Source: an uncultured Acetatifactor sp.
GTDB lineage: Bacteria > Bacillota > Clostridia > Lachnospirales > Lachnospiraceae
DNA length: 51,069 nt
Reading direction: 5' to 3'
NCBI GenBank assembly: GCA_947630715.1
Contig: CANRIP010000021.1
Span: 1-51,069, forward strand
The notes beneath the pieces are model-generated. The model saw only the letters and a list, made by a program, of their open reading frames with translations. It was not told the DNA's origin and did no database searches. Positions 24,057 to 33,348 of this stretch are shown here, one piece after another (position 1 is the first letter of the stretch; each line of letters starts with the position of its first letter). The position numbers and the translations under genes are program-made.

Positions 24057-24605
24057 TCATCCCAACGCTTCCCGGATCCTTTTTTCCACCTTTTTCAAGG
24101 ATGTGGTGGGTTCAAACCGTTCGATGAGCGTTCCGTCCCTGCCGACCAGGAATTTGGTGAAATTCCACTTGACGCTGTTGCCCTGCCAGGCTTCCCCGCC
24201 CTGTTTCTTCAGCATCCTGGCCAGCATCGCCCCCGAGGGATTTTTGTCAAATCCCCGGAAGACGCTGTTCTTCTCCAGCCACTGATACAGCGGATCCGCG
24301 TTTTCTCCGATCACGTCGATTTTGGAAAACTGCGGAAAGGTAATGCCAAACCGCCCTGTGCAGAAGGAGTGAATCTCCTCGTCCCCGCCGGGCGCCTGAC
24401 CGCCAAACTGATTACAGGGAAAATCCAGAATCTCCAGCCCGTCCTTCTGCAGCTTTTCATAAATTGCCTGCAAATCCTCATACTGAGGCGTAAATCCGCA
24501 TCCCGTAGCGGTGTTGACAATCAACAGAACCTTCCCTCTGTACTTTGCCAAAGGGACAGTTTCGCCGTTCTGGGCCTTTACGGAATAATCGTATACCTTG
24601 TCCAT
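24057..24605 (-). CDS. Glutathione peroxidase-family thiol peroxidase
   Basis: A 182-residue thioredoxin-fold peroxidase. The peroxidatic residue is Cys36 in NTATGCGFTPQY (not selenocysteine), with the conserved glutamine in FPCNQFGGQAPG and tryptophan in WNFTKFLV. Bacterial members usually take electrons from thioredoxin. The start is placed at ATG 24603-24605 because AAGGAG precedes it; an upstream ATG (24707) adds 34 residues without resemblance to the family. It lies 116 bases after secDF. Confidence 0.92.
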   Translation of the reverse strand: MDKVYDYSVKAQNGETVPLAKYRGKVLLIVNTATGCGFTPQYEDLQAIYEKLQKDGLEILDFPCNQFGGQAPGGDEEIHSFCTGRFGITFPQFSKIDVIGENADPLYQWLEKNSVFRGFDKNPSGAMLARMLKKQGGEAWQGNSVKWNFTKFLVGRDGTLIERFEPTTSLKKVEKRIREALG

Positions 24606-24721
24606 TCTGTTTTCTCCTTCCCACCTTTGCAAGCTCTGCCTTTCTTCTCCGATGGAATCCAACAAAGCCGCCACAGCCGGAGCCCCGCCCCGGATATGAC
24701 GGCTCAATACCTTTTCGCCTG

Positions 24722-26983
24722 TTATTTTTCCTTTTTGACAGTTTTTTTACGCAGGATATACCAGAAACTGCCGGCCAGGCAGACGGAGGAATAGGTTCCG
24801 CACACAATTCCCACCATCAGAGGCAGCGCGAAATCCCTGATGCTGGTAACGCCCAGCACATAGAGAGCCGCCACCATGATAAACGTGGTCAGGGAGGTGA
24901 AAATACTTCTGCTCATGGTCTGGGTGATGCTCCTGTTGATCACCTGGCCCAGATCCTCCCCCCGGGAGACGGACATATTCTCACGGATCCGGTCAAAAAT
25001 AACGATGGTCGCGTTGATGGAGTAACCCACAATGGTCAGCATACATGCCACAAAGGTATTGCTCACGGACACGCGGGCGGCCGCATAGAATGCCAGCACC
25101 ACCAGCACATCGTGGAGCAGCGCCGCAATACTGCTGAGGCCGAACCGCAGATCCTTAAACCGGATCCGGATATAAATCAGCATACACACAATGGCCACCA
25201 GCACGGCGATAACGGTATCGGATTTCATTTCATCGCTGATGGTGGAGCTGATCGTCTCGGAATTGATCCTCTTTTCTTCCATGCCGAAGGTGTCCATCAG
25301 CATCCGGTTCAGCGCCTCGCTCTGGTCCACGTCCAGGGTGTCCATCTTAAAGATCACCTCGTTGGTGTCCTGCACGGTCTGCACCTGCACCGCGCTGCCG
25401 GTAATCTCCTCAATCAAAGGCACCACATCCCGGTTTGCCTCCTCCAGCGTCATCGGATGATCAAAAGCCACGGTCACGGCCGTGCCGCCCTTAAAGTCCA
25501 GGCTGTAATTCAGCGCGTCCCCTGTCTTTTGTCCGTATACGCCCATCACCACAAAGCCCGCCAGGATCAGCGCCGCGGAAATCCCCATGAAAATTCCTTT
25601 TTTCTCCACAATGGGGAGAGGTTTGCGTTCCTTCGACAGACCGTAAAGCTTTTCATTCTTCGCCCCCAGCTCGTAAAAAGCGTTCAGCACATAGCGGGTC
25701 ACCACCAGGGAGGTAAACATGGACAGGACAATGCCGAGAGCCAGCGTCTGGGCAAAGCCTTTTACGGAACCCGGCCCCAGGAACAAAAGGACAAACGCCG
25801 CGATCAGGGTGGTGATGTTGCCGTCGATAATGGCGGAAAAAGCCTTGCTGAAACCGGCCTGAATGGCGTTTTTCACCGTTTTCCCCGCCGCCAGCTCCTC
25901 CCGGATACGGGCAAAGATAATCACGTTGGCGTCTACGGCCATACCGATGGACAGGATAATTCCCGCGATGCCGGACAGGGTCAGCGTCATGGCAAACCCG
26001 TTTAACAACAGAATCACCAGGGCCACATAGGAGAGCAGCCCTACCACCGAAGCCACTCCCGGGATCCGGTACACGGCGATCATAAACAGGGCCACCAGAA
26101 CCAGGCCGATGGCTCCCGCCAGGAGGCTGGTGCGGATGGCGTCCACGCCCAACTGTGCGCCCACCACCTTGGAATGCAACTGCTCCAGCTCCAGCTTCAG
26201 GCCGCCGATCCGGATGGTGGAGGCAAGCCGCTGCGCCTCCTCAAACGTGCTCTGGCCGGTGATAACGGCGTTCCCGTCCGTGATTGCCGCCGAAACCCTG
26301 GGAACGCTCACAAAATTTCCATCATAATAAATGGCGATGGATTCGCCCGACGCCAGCGCTTTCGTGGTGGCGTCCGCAAAAGCCTGGGTGCCCTCCTCCG
26401 TCAGAGTCAGGCTCACCACATACTGGGAATTGCCGGTGACGTCGTCCCGCTGGCTGCCCGCCTGCGCGTCCGCCACATCCGTCCCCGTGATCACCACGGA
26501 TCCGTCCTCGATCAGCTCCTCTATGGGCCTGTTCAACGTATAGTTATAAACGGGCTTGCCGTTGGCGTCGGTGCCGCTGTAACCGCCGGTGTAATTGCTT
26601 TCGCCGTCGGCGTTGGTCTGGGCGATAAAATACAGTGCGCCGGGCCGTCCCAGCTCCTTCAGGATGGTGTTGGCGTCGGAAACGCCCGGGATCTCAATGT
26701 TAATGCGATCCGTTCCCTCCTGATACACAATGGCCTCGGTGCTGTACCCCACCACTCTCTGCTGCAGCTTGTAGATTGTGTCCTGCATATCGGTGCTGTC
26801 CGGGGTTTCGTCTCCCACCACCTGATAGGTGATGCTCACGCCGCCGGCCAGATCCAATCCCAGATTAATATCCGCCGCGCTGCCGTCCCCCGATGCGTTG
26901 ACCCCGAAAAGATCCACATACCCCACGCCCACCAGGATCACAAGGATACAAAGCAAAATAATGACCGCTCTGTTCTTTTTCAT
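24722..26983 (-). CDS. secDF: Fused SecD-SecF protein translocase subunit
   Basis: A 753-residue membrane protein that uses the proton-motive force to pull exported proteins from SecYEG. The SecD half (about 1-440) has the first helix, the large P1 extracytoplasmic domain (GLDLAGGVSITYQV) and five clustered helices with GIAGIILSIGMAVDANVIIF. The SecF half (about 455-750) has LDFKGGTAVTV and VGYSINATIVIFDRIRE. Both halves are complete, giving the 12-helix fused form. The ATG overlaps the scfB stop by 4 bases (ATGA), so translation is coupled to the SCIFF maturase. Confidence 0.96.
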   Translation of the reverse strand: MKKNRAVIILLCILVILVGVGYVDLFGVNASGDGSAADINLGLDLAGGVSITYQVVGDETPDSTDMQDTIYKLQQRVVGYSTEAIVYQEGTDRINIEIPGVSDANTILKELGRPGALYFIAQTNADGESNYTGGYSGTDANGKPVYNYTLNRPIEELIEDGSVVITGTDVADAQAGSQRDDVTGNSQYVVSLTLTEEGTQAFADATTKALASGESIAIYYDGNFVSVPRVSAAITDGNAVITGQSTFEEAQRLASTIRIGGLKLELEQLHSKVVGAQLGVDAIRTSLLAGAIGLVLVALFMIAVYRIPGVASVVGLLSYVALVILLLNGFAMTLTLSGIAGIILSIGMAVDANVIIFARIREELAAGKTVKNAIQAGFSKAFSAIIDGNITTLIAAFVLLFLGPGSVKGFAQTLALGIVLSMFTSLVVTRYVLNAFYELGAKNEKLYGLSKERKPLPIVEKKGIFMGISAALILAGFVVMGVYGQKTGDALNYSLDFKGGTAVTVAFDHPMTLEEANRDVVPLIEEITGSAVQVQTVQDTNEVIFKMDTLDVDQSEALNRMLMDTFGMEEKRINSETISSTISDEMKSDTVIAVLVAIVCMLIYIRIRFKDLRFGLSSIAALLHDVLVVLAFYAAARVSVSNTFVACMLTIVGYSINATIVIFDRIRENMSVSRGEDLGQVINRSITQTMSRSIFTSLTTFIMVAALYVLGVTSIRDFALPLMVGIVCGTYSSVCLAGSFWYILRKKTVKKEK

Positions 26984-28404
26984 GCTCTCTCATCCTTTCT
27001 GTCAGAAAATTCTTCCGCCACCTTCAGCATAATGGCGCATTCCACGCGCTTGCGTTCCAATTCGCATCCGATATCGTACGCGTCATTGATATCGCCGTGG
27101 AAATTGTAAGCGTTGGCGGCACAGCCGCCGCTGCAGTAAAAACGGGCAAAGCATTTCCTGCATTTGTCCTTTGCGTACACATGGCATCCCCGGAACTTGT
27201 CCCGGATGTCCTCCCGCAGAATTCCTTCCTCCACGTTTCCCATCCGGAATTCTTCCTTCCCCACGAACTGGTGGCAGGGATACAGATCCCCCCAGGGGGT
27301 CACGGCCAGGTACTCCGTCCCGGAGCCGCAGCCCGACAGGCGCTTGAACACGCAGGGGCCGCCGCTTAAATCAATCATGAAATGGAAGAACCGGAACCCT
27401 CGTCCTTCTTTCCTGCGCTGCAGCATCTCCGCAGCCAGCCGGTCATATTCCTCCTTCAGACGGGGAAGATCCGCTTCCTTGATCGCGTAATCGTCCTCCG
27501 GCCCCGCCACCACGGGCTCCACAGAGATCTGCCGGAACCCCAGATCCGCAAGATGCAGCACATCCCGGGAAAAATCCAGATTATAGTGGGTAAAGGTACC
27601 CCTCACATAATAGCGCTCCTGTCCCCTGCTCTCCGCCACCTTTTGAAACTTCGGCAGGATCAGGTCATAGCTGCCCTGGCCGCCCCGGAAGGGCCTCATC
27701 CGGTCATGGACTTCCTTACGCCCATCGATGCTTAACACAATGTTGGCCATCTCTTTGTTGGCGAACTCCAGGATCTGATCGTTTAAAAGCACCCCGTTGG
27801 TGGTCAGGGTAAACCGGAACTTTTTACGGTGCTTCTGTTCCAGGCTCCTGCCATACTCCACCAGCCCCTTGACGGTTTCCCAGTTCATCAGGGGCTCCCC
27901 GCCGAAGAAATCCACCTCCAGGTTGACCCTGTCCCCGGAATTTTTCACCAGGAAATCCAGAGCCTTTTTCCCTGTCTCCAAAGACATCAGCGCCCTGTCC
28001 CCGTGGTATTCCCCCTCCCCGGCAAAGCAGTACCTGCATGCCAGATTACAGTCATGGGCGATATGCAGACAGAGGGCCTTTACCACCGTCTGCCGGTTTT
28101 GAAATGCCCGGATCTCGTTTTCATACTGGTCAGGCGTAAACAGTTGTCCGGCGGCAGCCAGATCCAGCACCTCGTCCACAGCCTCGCAGATTTCCTCCTG
28201 GGAGGCGGAAAGTTTGGCCAGATGTAAGACCGCGGCCTTGACGGTAGCGGGGTCTTTAATGCCTTCGTTCACCAACGGCTCCATCAGCGGTATGATTTGA
28301 TAGACGATGTCGTCCACCACATGCACGGACCCGCTGTTCACATCCAGGACAATATGATAGCCGCCGCTTGTATATTGATGTATCACGGTATCGTTTCCTT
28401 TCAC
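26980..28404 (-). CDS. scfB: SCIFF peptide maturase, radical-SAM/SPASM thioether-forming enzyme
   Basis: A 474-residue radical-SAM enzyme expected to form Cys-to-residue thioether bonds in the SCIFF peptide. The N-terminal part (about 1-100) is the peptide-recognition region. The SAM cluster motif is CNLACRYCFAGEGEY (about 118-132). C-terminal auxiliary-cluster cysteines lie in CVFKRLSGCGSG, the YPCHQF segment, and CHVYAKDKCRKCFARFYC followed by SGGC. The substrate gene lies 53 bases upstream, and secDF overlaps its stop, an order seen widely in Clostridia. The modified peptide's role is unknown. Confidence 0.94.
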   Translation of the reverse strand: MKGNDTVIHQYTSGGYHIVLDVNSGSVHVVDDIVYQIIPLMEPLVNEGIKDPATVKAAVLHLAKLSASQEEICEAVDEVLDLAAAGQLFTPDQYENEIRAFQNRQTVVKALCLHIAHDCNLACRYCFAGEGEYHGDRALMSLETGKKALDFLVKNSGDRVNLEVDFFGGEPLMNWETVKGLVEYGRSLEQKHRKKFRFTLTTNGVLLNDQILEFANKEMANIVLSIDGRKEVHDRMRPFRGGQGSYDLILPKFQKVAESRGQERYYVRGTFTHYNLDFSRDVLHLADLGFRQISVEPVVAGPEDDYAIKEADLPRLKEEYDRLAAEMLQRRKEGRGFRFFHFMIDLSGGPCVFKRLSGCGSGTEYLAVTPWGDLYPCHQFVGKEEFRMGNVEEGILREDIRDKFRGCHVYAKDKCRKCFARFYCSGGCAANAYNFHGDINDAYDIGCELERKRVECAIMLKVAEEFSDRKDERA

Positions 28405-28457
28405 ACAAAAGTAGCAGCGACCGGAATCGCTGCTTACTCTAGTCTTTCGGGGTCATT

Positions 28458-28604
28458 TTATCTGATCTTCTCACAGCTCTGATTGCCAACGGTGCAGGAA
28501 GTCTTACATGCGGACTGGCAGGAAGTCTGACATTCGCCGCAGCCGCCCTTCTTAGCGGATTCCTTCAGATTTCTGGTTGTCAAAGTCTTAATGTGTTTCA
28601 TCAT
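28458..28604 (-). CDS. scfA: SCIFF (six cysteines in forty-five residues) ribosomal peptide precursor
   Basis: A 48-residue ORF starting MMKHIKTLTTRNLKESAKKG and containing exactly six cysteines at 22, 25, 29, 33, 37 and 44, ending CEKIR. The leader with KTL and the Cys-rich core match the SCIFF family, the near-universal Clostridia substrate of ScfB. ATG is at 28602-28604 (a second ATG follows immediately), with GGAGG 6 bases upstream and a good promoter 55-80 bases upstream. The product is too short for routine ORF finders but is firmly identified by the neighbouring maturase. Confidence 0.95.
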   Translation of the reverse strand: MMKHIKTLTTRNLKESAKKGGCGECQTSCQSACKTSCTVGNQSCEKIR

Positions 28605-28657
28605 GAAACATCCTCCTTCTTACGCATGAAAAAGTCAAATTATGCTGGACAAGTTCA

Positions 28658-28685
28658 AGTATACCATAAAATGAGCATTTGTAAA
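28658..28685 (-). promoter_or_regulatory. Promoter of scfA-scfB-secDF
   Basis: Minus-strand -35 TTTACA (28680-28685), 16-base spacer, -10 TATACT (28658-28663) with an extended TG. Start near 28651, leader about 47 bases. Confidence 0.65.
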
Positions 28686-28755
28686 AGCTTTTTTTCAGTT
28701 TTTCTCAATCGGGCCGGAAAACAGAACAATCCCTCTCCCCCCAAAGCCCTGTTTT

Positions 28756-29133
28756 TCAGCTCAGCATTCCACCCAGCATCCCGCCCCCCGCGCAGAGCAC
28801 AAGGGTGGTAAGGAAGGAATTTCCCGCTTGCAGGGCTTCCTGGCCGGCGGACAGGGACAGCGCCGTCAGTATGAGGAAATAGGCCAGCCCCAGAATCAGG
28901 CCCCAAAGAAATTTCCTGGCCTTCAGCTTTTTCCCGGCCACAAAGCCGGCAAAAAAAGTAGACGCCACATAAATCACGATAATCCCCACAGTGACGGCCT
29001 TTTCCCCTATGCCTGTCTTATAAAGAAGAAACGCCAGCACAGCCAGCAAAGCGCCGGTCAATATGTATGCGAGCAGAAGCGTCTTCAACAAAAAGAGAAC
29101 CGGCAGTTCCCCCTCCTTCGGTTTTTGTTCCAT
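28756..29133 (-). CDS. TIGR04086-family small membrane protein
   Basis: A 125-residue protein with four membrane helices (about 12-36, 43-63, 70-95, 103-124) and a short charged N-terminus (MEQKPKEGELP). Length, topology and position beside scfA fit the TIGR04086 family, which co-occurs with the SCIFF genes and SecDF in Clostridia. Function is unknown; a role in export or membrane handling of the modified peptide is only a guess. A 151-base gap with the scfA promoter follows. Confidence 0.75.
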   Translation of the reverse strand: MEQKPKEGELPVLFLLKTLLLAYILTGALLAVLAFLLYKTGIGEKAVTVGIIVIYVASTFFAGFVAGKKLKARKFLWGLILGLAYFLILTALSLSAGQEALQAGNSFLTTLVLCAGGGMLGGMLS

Positions 29134-29167
29134 AGCGCCTTTCCTCCATCCATAAACTTTTTATAAA

Positions 29168-29222
29168 ATTATATGCCAACCCCCCGGAAAACTTGACAAG
29201 GCCGCCTTTTCTATTGTATATT
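29168..29222. promoter_or_regulatory. Divergent, overlapping promoters between the TIGR04086 and CNNM genes
   Basis: Plus strand: TTGACA (29193-29198), 18-base spacer, TATATT (29217-29222). Minus strand: TATAAT (29168-29173) with TTGTCA (29194-29199) at a long 20-base spacing. The two -35 boxes occupy the same bases, so the polymerases would compete. The plus-strand promoter is the better one. Confidence 0.5.
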
Positions 29223-29261
29223 ACCCTTGTTTAACCCTGAACAGCACAGGGAACAGGGAGA

Positions 29262-30677
29262 ATGACGTTCCTATTTTCAGAACGATTCCCCAGAGAAGGA
29301 GTGAAATTTTTGGATATCCCCGGCGTCATACAACTGATCATTGTCCTGTTACTGGTATTGCTCTCCGCCTTTTTTTCATCCGCCGAGACGGCCTTCAGCA
29401 CGGTAAACCGCGTCCGGATGCGGGCGCTGGAGGAGGACGGCAGCAAACGGGCGGCCCGCGTCAACAAGATTCTGGAGCATTACAGCAAAATGCTCAGCAC
29501 CATCCTGATCGGCAACAATATTGTCAATCTTTCCGCTTCCTCCCTCGCCACCACTCTGGCGTTGCGAATCAGCGTCCCCGCCGGCATAGCCACCGGCATC
29601 CTGACGATCCTGGTTCTTCTGTTCGGCGAGATTACCCCCAAAACCTGGGCGATGGTATATTCGGAAAAAATATCCCTGATTTACAGCGGCGTCATTTACC
29701 GCCTGATGCAGATCCTGACCCCCGTCATTTTTGTGGTGGATAAGCTGGCCGGCGGCGTACTGCGGCTGCTGCGCATCGACCCCAACAAGCGCATGAGCCA
29801 AATGACGGAGACGGAGCTGCGCACCTATGTGGACGTGGGCCATGAGGACGGCGTCATCGAATCCGAAGAAAGGGAAATGATTTACAACGTGTTTGATTTC
29901 TCCGACGCGCTGGCCAAGGATATTATGATTCCCCGGATCAATATGGTGACCGTAAGCGTGGATGCGGATTATGACAAGGTGATGAGCGTTTTTCGGGAAT
30001 CCATGTACACCCGTCTCCCCGTTTATCAGGAGGAAAAGGATCATATCATCGGTCTGATCAACATCAAGGATTTCATTTTGACGGAAAACAGGGAAAGCTT
30101 TCAGGTACGGAATATTTTAAGAGACGCCCACTATACATATGAGTACAAGAAGGTGGCGGATCTGCTTTATGAAATGCGCGGGGAGGCCAAAAGCGTTTCC
30201 TTCGTGCTGAACGAATACGGCGGCACGGTGGGTATGATCACCCTGGAGGATCTGCTGGAGGAAATCGTGGGCGAAATCCGGGACGAATACGACGGGGACG
30301 AGGAAGAACGGATTCAGGAAATCGGGGAACGAACCTATCTGGTAGAGAGCAGCATGAAACTGGACGACATCAACGACGAGCTGGGTACGGCGCTTGACAG
30401 CGAAGATTATGACTCCATCGGCGGCGTGATTATCGAGTGCCTGGACCGTCTTCCCGAGGACGGGGAGGAAGTCACCCTGGAGAACGGGATCCGGCTGAAG
30501 GTTCAGGGAGTGGAGCAGAACCGGATCCGGAAGGTTGTGATGACCCTGCCGGAGCCGGGAGCGGATTCGGAACATACGTTGGATTCCACCGGCGCCGAAA
30601 CCGGAAACGACTCCCGGAAAGCGGAGGAAAACGCCCCGGAACCCCTCTCCGAAGGCTCCCCGGATCAGGGCAGTTGA
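29262..30677 (+). CDS. CNNM/CorC-type (hemolysin C family) membrane transporter with CBS domains
   Basis: A 471-residue protein with an N-terminal DUF21/CNNM domain of membrane helices (about 20-145), a CBS pair (about 210-330, starting DIMIPRINMVTV) and a C-terminal CorC_HlyC domain (IGERTYLVESSMKLDDIND). The family is linked to Mg2+/Co2+ efflux or Na+/Mg2+ exchange. The start is uncertain: ATG at 29262 has a GGGAG only one base away, while TTG at 29310 (giving LDIPGVIQLII) has AAGGAG at 8 bases and may be the real one. The final 13 bases overlap the convergent Na/Pi gene. A low-complexity acidic tail follows the last domain. Confidence 0.9.
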   Translation: MTFLFSERFPREGVKFLDIPGVIQLIIVLLLVLLSAFFSSAETAFSTVNRVRMRALEEDGSKRAARVNKILEHYSKMLSTILIGNNIVNLSASSLATTLALRISVPAGIATGILTILVLLFGEITPKTWAMVYSEKISLIYSGVIYRLMQILTPVIFVVDKLAGGVLRLLRIDPNKRMSQMTETELRTYVDVGHEDGVIESEEREMIYNVFDFSDALAKDIMIPRINMVTVSVDADYDKVMSVFRESMYTRLPVYQEEKDHIIGLINIKDFILTENRESFQVRNILRDAHYTYEYKKVADLLYEMRGEAKSVSFVLNEYGGTVGMITLEDLLEEIVGEIRDEYDGDEEERIQEIGERTYLVESSMKLDDINDELGTALDSEDYDSIGGVIIECLDRLPEDGEEVTLENGIRLKVQGVEQNRIRKVVMTLPEPGADSEHTLDSTGAETGNDSRKAEENAPEPLSEGSPDQGS

Positions 30678-32431
30678 TAACGCTCCCGGTACGCCATCAC
30701 CTTGCCGCGGAAATCCACGTTATCCCCGGTCTTTAACCCATCCACATAAGCGTGGGTGTCAAATTCGTCTTCGTTGACTTGCAACAGACATACCGCAATG
30801 TTGGAGCAGTGGTCGGAAACCCTTTCAAAATTGGTTGTGATATCCGTCAGCACAAAGCCCAGCTCAATGGTACACTTCCCTTTTCGGAGGCGTTTCACAT
30901 GGCGCTGTTTCACATCCAGATTCAATCCGTCGATCACTTCCTCCAGAGGTTCCACCTGTCTGGCCATCTCCAGATTGTCCTCCCGGAAACTAAGCATGGT
31001 AATATTCAGAATATCGTGAACGGCTCTTTTGAACACCGCCAGCTCCTTCTTCGCCTTGTCGGAAAATTCCAGCTCCTTTTCGTGCATTTCCCTGGCGCAT
31101 TCCATAATGTTCAGGGCATGGTCGGAAATCCTCTCGAAATCCCCGATACAGTGCAGGATGGTGGAAAGCGTATGGCTGTCCTTCTCCAGAAGGACGCGGG
31201 GGCTGAGTTTGACCAGGTAGCTGCCAAGCTGATCCTCGAACACATCCACCTTTTCCTCCAGCTCCTGCACCCGTTTTGCCGCTTCCTCCGAATAACTGTC
31301 CAGCAGGGACATGGCCACGTTCATGGATTCCTCCGCCAGCCCGGCCATAACCACTGCCACCGCCCGGCTCTGCTCCACCGCGTAAGAGGGCGTCTCCAGG
31401 AAACGGGCGTCCAGACGGCCCAGGGCCCTGTCCTCCGGCGCCGTCTCGGAAACAGCGTCCTCCCTCACGGTCATGCCGGCCAGTTTCACCAGCCCCTTGG
31501 AGAACGGGAACAGAATCAGCGTTGTCACCACCTTAAACATGGTATGGATCACGGCTATGCCGAGAGGAGACGCGGTCACGCTCATAATCTCCAGAGGCCG
31601 TACGGCATTCAGGGCATAGACCGCGATCAGGATCATGGCCGTCCCCAGAATATTAAAATACAGGTGAATCAGGGCGGCTCTCTTGGCGTTTTTCCTGGCG
31701 CCGATGCTGGACAGCAGCGTGGGGACGCAGGCGCCGATATTCATTCCCAGGATCACCGGGATCACCGCGTCAAAGCTGAGCACCCCCGTCAGGCTTAAAG
31801 ACTGCAGAATTCCCACGGACACGGAGGAGGACTGCAGCACGGCGCACATGGCAAGCCCCACCAGCATCCCCAGGATGGGGTTGGAAAGGCTGGGAAGGAT
31901 ATGCGCAAATTCCGGATGCTCCGCCAGCGGTTTGACCGCTCCGCTCATGGTGTCCATCCCCATCATGAGAATGGAAAATCCCAGCATAATGGTGGCGATA
32001 TTCCGTCTTCTGTCCTTATGGGAAAACAGCAGGATCATAGCCCCCACAATGGCGAGAATCGGGGAAAAGGAGGTAGGATTCAGCATCTGCACCAGAAACG
32101 ATTCGCTGTTGATGCCCGCCATGGCCAGAATCCAGGCCGTGATGGTGGTGCCGATGTTGGCCCCCATGATCACTCCCACAGCCTGCTCCAGCCGCATGAT
32201 GCCGGAATTGACGAAACCTACCACCATCACGGTGGTGGCGGAGGAAGACTGCACCATGGCCGTGACGCCGGCTCCCACCAGAACCGCTTTCACCCTGTTA
32301 TCGGTGAGTTTCCCCAGAATCGTTTCCAGCCGTCCGCCGGAGGCCTTGGTCAGACCGTCTCCCATCATGCTCATTCCATACAAAAAAAGTGCAAGACCGC
32401 CTATCATCGTCAGTAAATCAAAAAAACTCAT
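30665..32431 (-). CDS. Na/Pi cotransporter with C-terminal PhoU-like domain
   Basis: A 588-residue NptA-like phosphate carrier. The membrane part (about 1-330) is an inverted repeat with two QSSS motifs, QSSSATTVMVVGFVNSG and LQSSSVSVGILQSL, which form the substrate site in this family. The C-terminal part (about 350-570) is a PhoU-like helical bundle. It lies downstream of pstB, separated by 123 bases with no clear terminator, so the two phosphate routes (Pst ABC and Na-coupled) sit side by side. No separate phoU gene is seen in the window. Confidence 0.92.
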   Translation of the reverse strand: MSFFDLLTMIGGLALFLYGMSMMGDGLTKASGGRLETILGKLTDNRVKAVLVGAGVTAMVQSSSATTVMVVGFVNSGIMRLEQAVGVIMGANIGTTITAWILAMAGINSESFLVQMLNPTSFSPILAIVGAMILLFSHKDRRRNIATIMLGFSILMMGMDTMSGAVKPLAEHPEFAHILPSLSNPILGMLVGLAMCAVLQSSSVSVGILQSLSLTGVLSFDAVIPVILGMNIGACVPTLLSSIGARKNAKRAALIHLYFNILGTAMILIAVYALNAVRPLEIMSVTASPLGIAVIHTMFKVVTTLILFPFSKGLVKLAGMTVREDAVSETAPEDRALGRLDARFLETPSYAVEQSRAVAVVMAGLAEESMNVAMSLLDSYSEEAAKRVQELEEKVDVFEDQLGSYLVKLSPRVLLEKDSHTLSTILHCIGDFERISDHALNIMECAREMHEKELEFSDKAKKELAVFKRAVHDILNITMLSFREDNLEMARQVEPLEEVIDGLNLDVKQRHVKRLRKGKCTIELGFVLTDITTNFERVSDHCSNIAVCLLQVNEDEFDTHAYVDGLKTGDNVDFRGKVMAYRERYQLP

Positions 32432-32554
32432 AGGATATCCTCTCTCCCGGCTGTACTTTTCCTTCCGATCCCCGCGTAAAGGTCGTTTCTCATCTCATCA
32501 TAACACAGAATCTACATTTTGTGTGAATTATTTTTTCCGCCCGTCATCCGGCCG

Positions 32555-33313
32555 TCACCCGAAACGCCCCCGAATGTAATCCCGGGTCCTTGGGTCCCGG
32601 GGCGCGGAAAAAATCTGTGCGGACGGGCCTGTCTCCACCAGCTCCCCCGACAGAAAAAAGGCGGTTTCATCCGACACTCTGGCCGCCTGCTGCATGTTGT
32701 GGGTGACGATCACCACCGTATACTCCCGTTTCAGTTCCTTTACCAGTTCCTCCACCCTGGCCGTGGACACGGGATCCAGCGCCGAGGTGGGCTCATCCAT
32801 CAGCAGCACCTCCGGGTCCACCGCCAGCGCCCGGGCGATGCAAAGTCTTTGTTTCTGTCCCCCGGAGAGTCCCTGGGCCGGCCTGTACAGCCGATCCTTC
32901 ACCTCCCCGTAGAGAGCGGCTTTGACAAGCGCCTTCTCCACAATCCCGTCCAGTTTCTGCCGGTTTCGGATGCCATGCAGCCGGGGCCCGTACGCCACAT
33001 TGTCGTAAACGCTCATGGAAAAGGGATTCGGCGTCTGGAACACCATTCCCACCCGCTTTCTCAGCTCCACGGGATCCGTCCTGGCGTCATAAATGTCTTC
33101 TCCGTCCAACAGCACCTTCCCCCGGACATGGACGCCCTCCACAAAATCATTCATCCGGTTCAGGCACCTTAAAAAAGTGGATTTCCCGCAGCCGCTGGGC
33201 CCGATCAGGGCCGTTACCGCCCTTTCCCGGATCCGGATGTTGATGTTTTTTAACGCCCGGTACGTCCCATAGAAAAGCTCCAGGTTCCATGCCAAAATTT
33301 TCCCTTCTTCCAT
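32555..33313 (-). CDS. pstB: Phosphate ABC transporter ATP-binding protein PstB
   Basis: A 252-residue ABC ATPase: Walker [10 protein letters not shown] (about 37-45), the PstB-typical [20 protein letters not shown], signature LSGGQKQRL (about 150) and Walker [13 protein letters not shown]. The start is ATG 33311-33313 behind CAGGAGG; a longer open frame from 33439 overlaps pstA and is unlikely. Last gene of the pstSCAB group. Confidence 0.95.
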   Translation of the reverse strand: MEEGKILAWNLELFYGTYRALKNINIRIRERAVTALIGPSGCGKSTFLRCLNRMNDFVEGVHVRGKVLLDGEDIYDARTDPVELRKRVGMVFQTPNPFSMSVYDNVAYGPRLHGIRNRQKLDGIVEKALVKAALYGEVKDRLYRPAQGLSGGQKQRLCIARALAVDPEVLLMDEPTSALDPVSTARVEELVKELKREYTVVIVTHNMQQAARVSDETAFFLSGELVETGPSAQIFSAPRDPRTRDYIRGRFG

Positions 33314-33348
33314 GATCCTCCTGCCGGTTATGCGGGCCTCGCCCGGCG

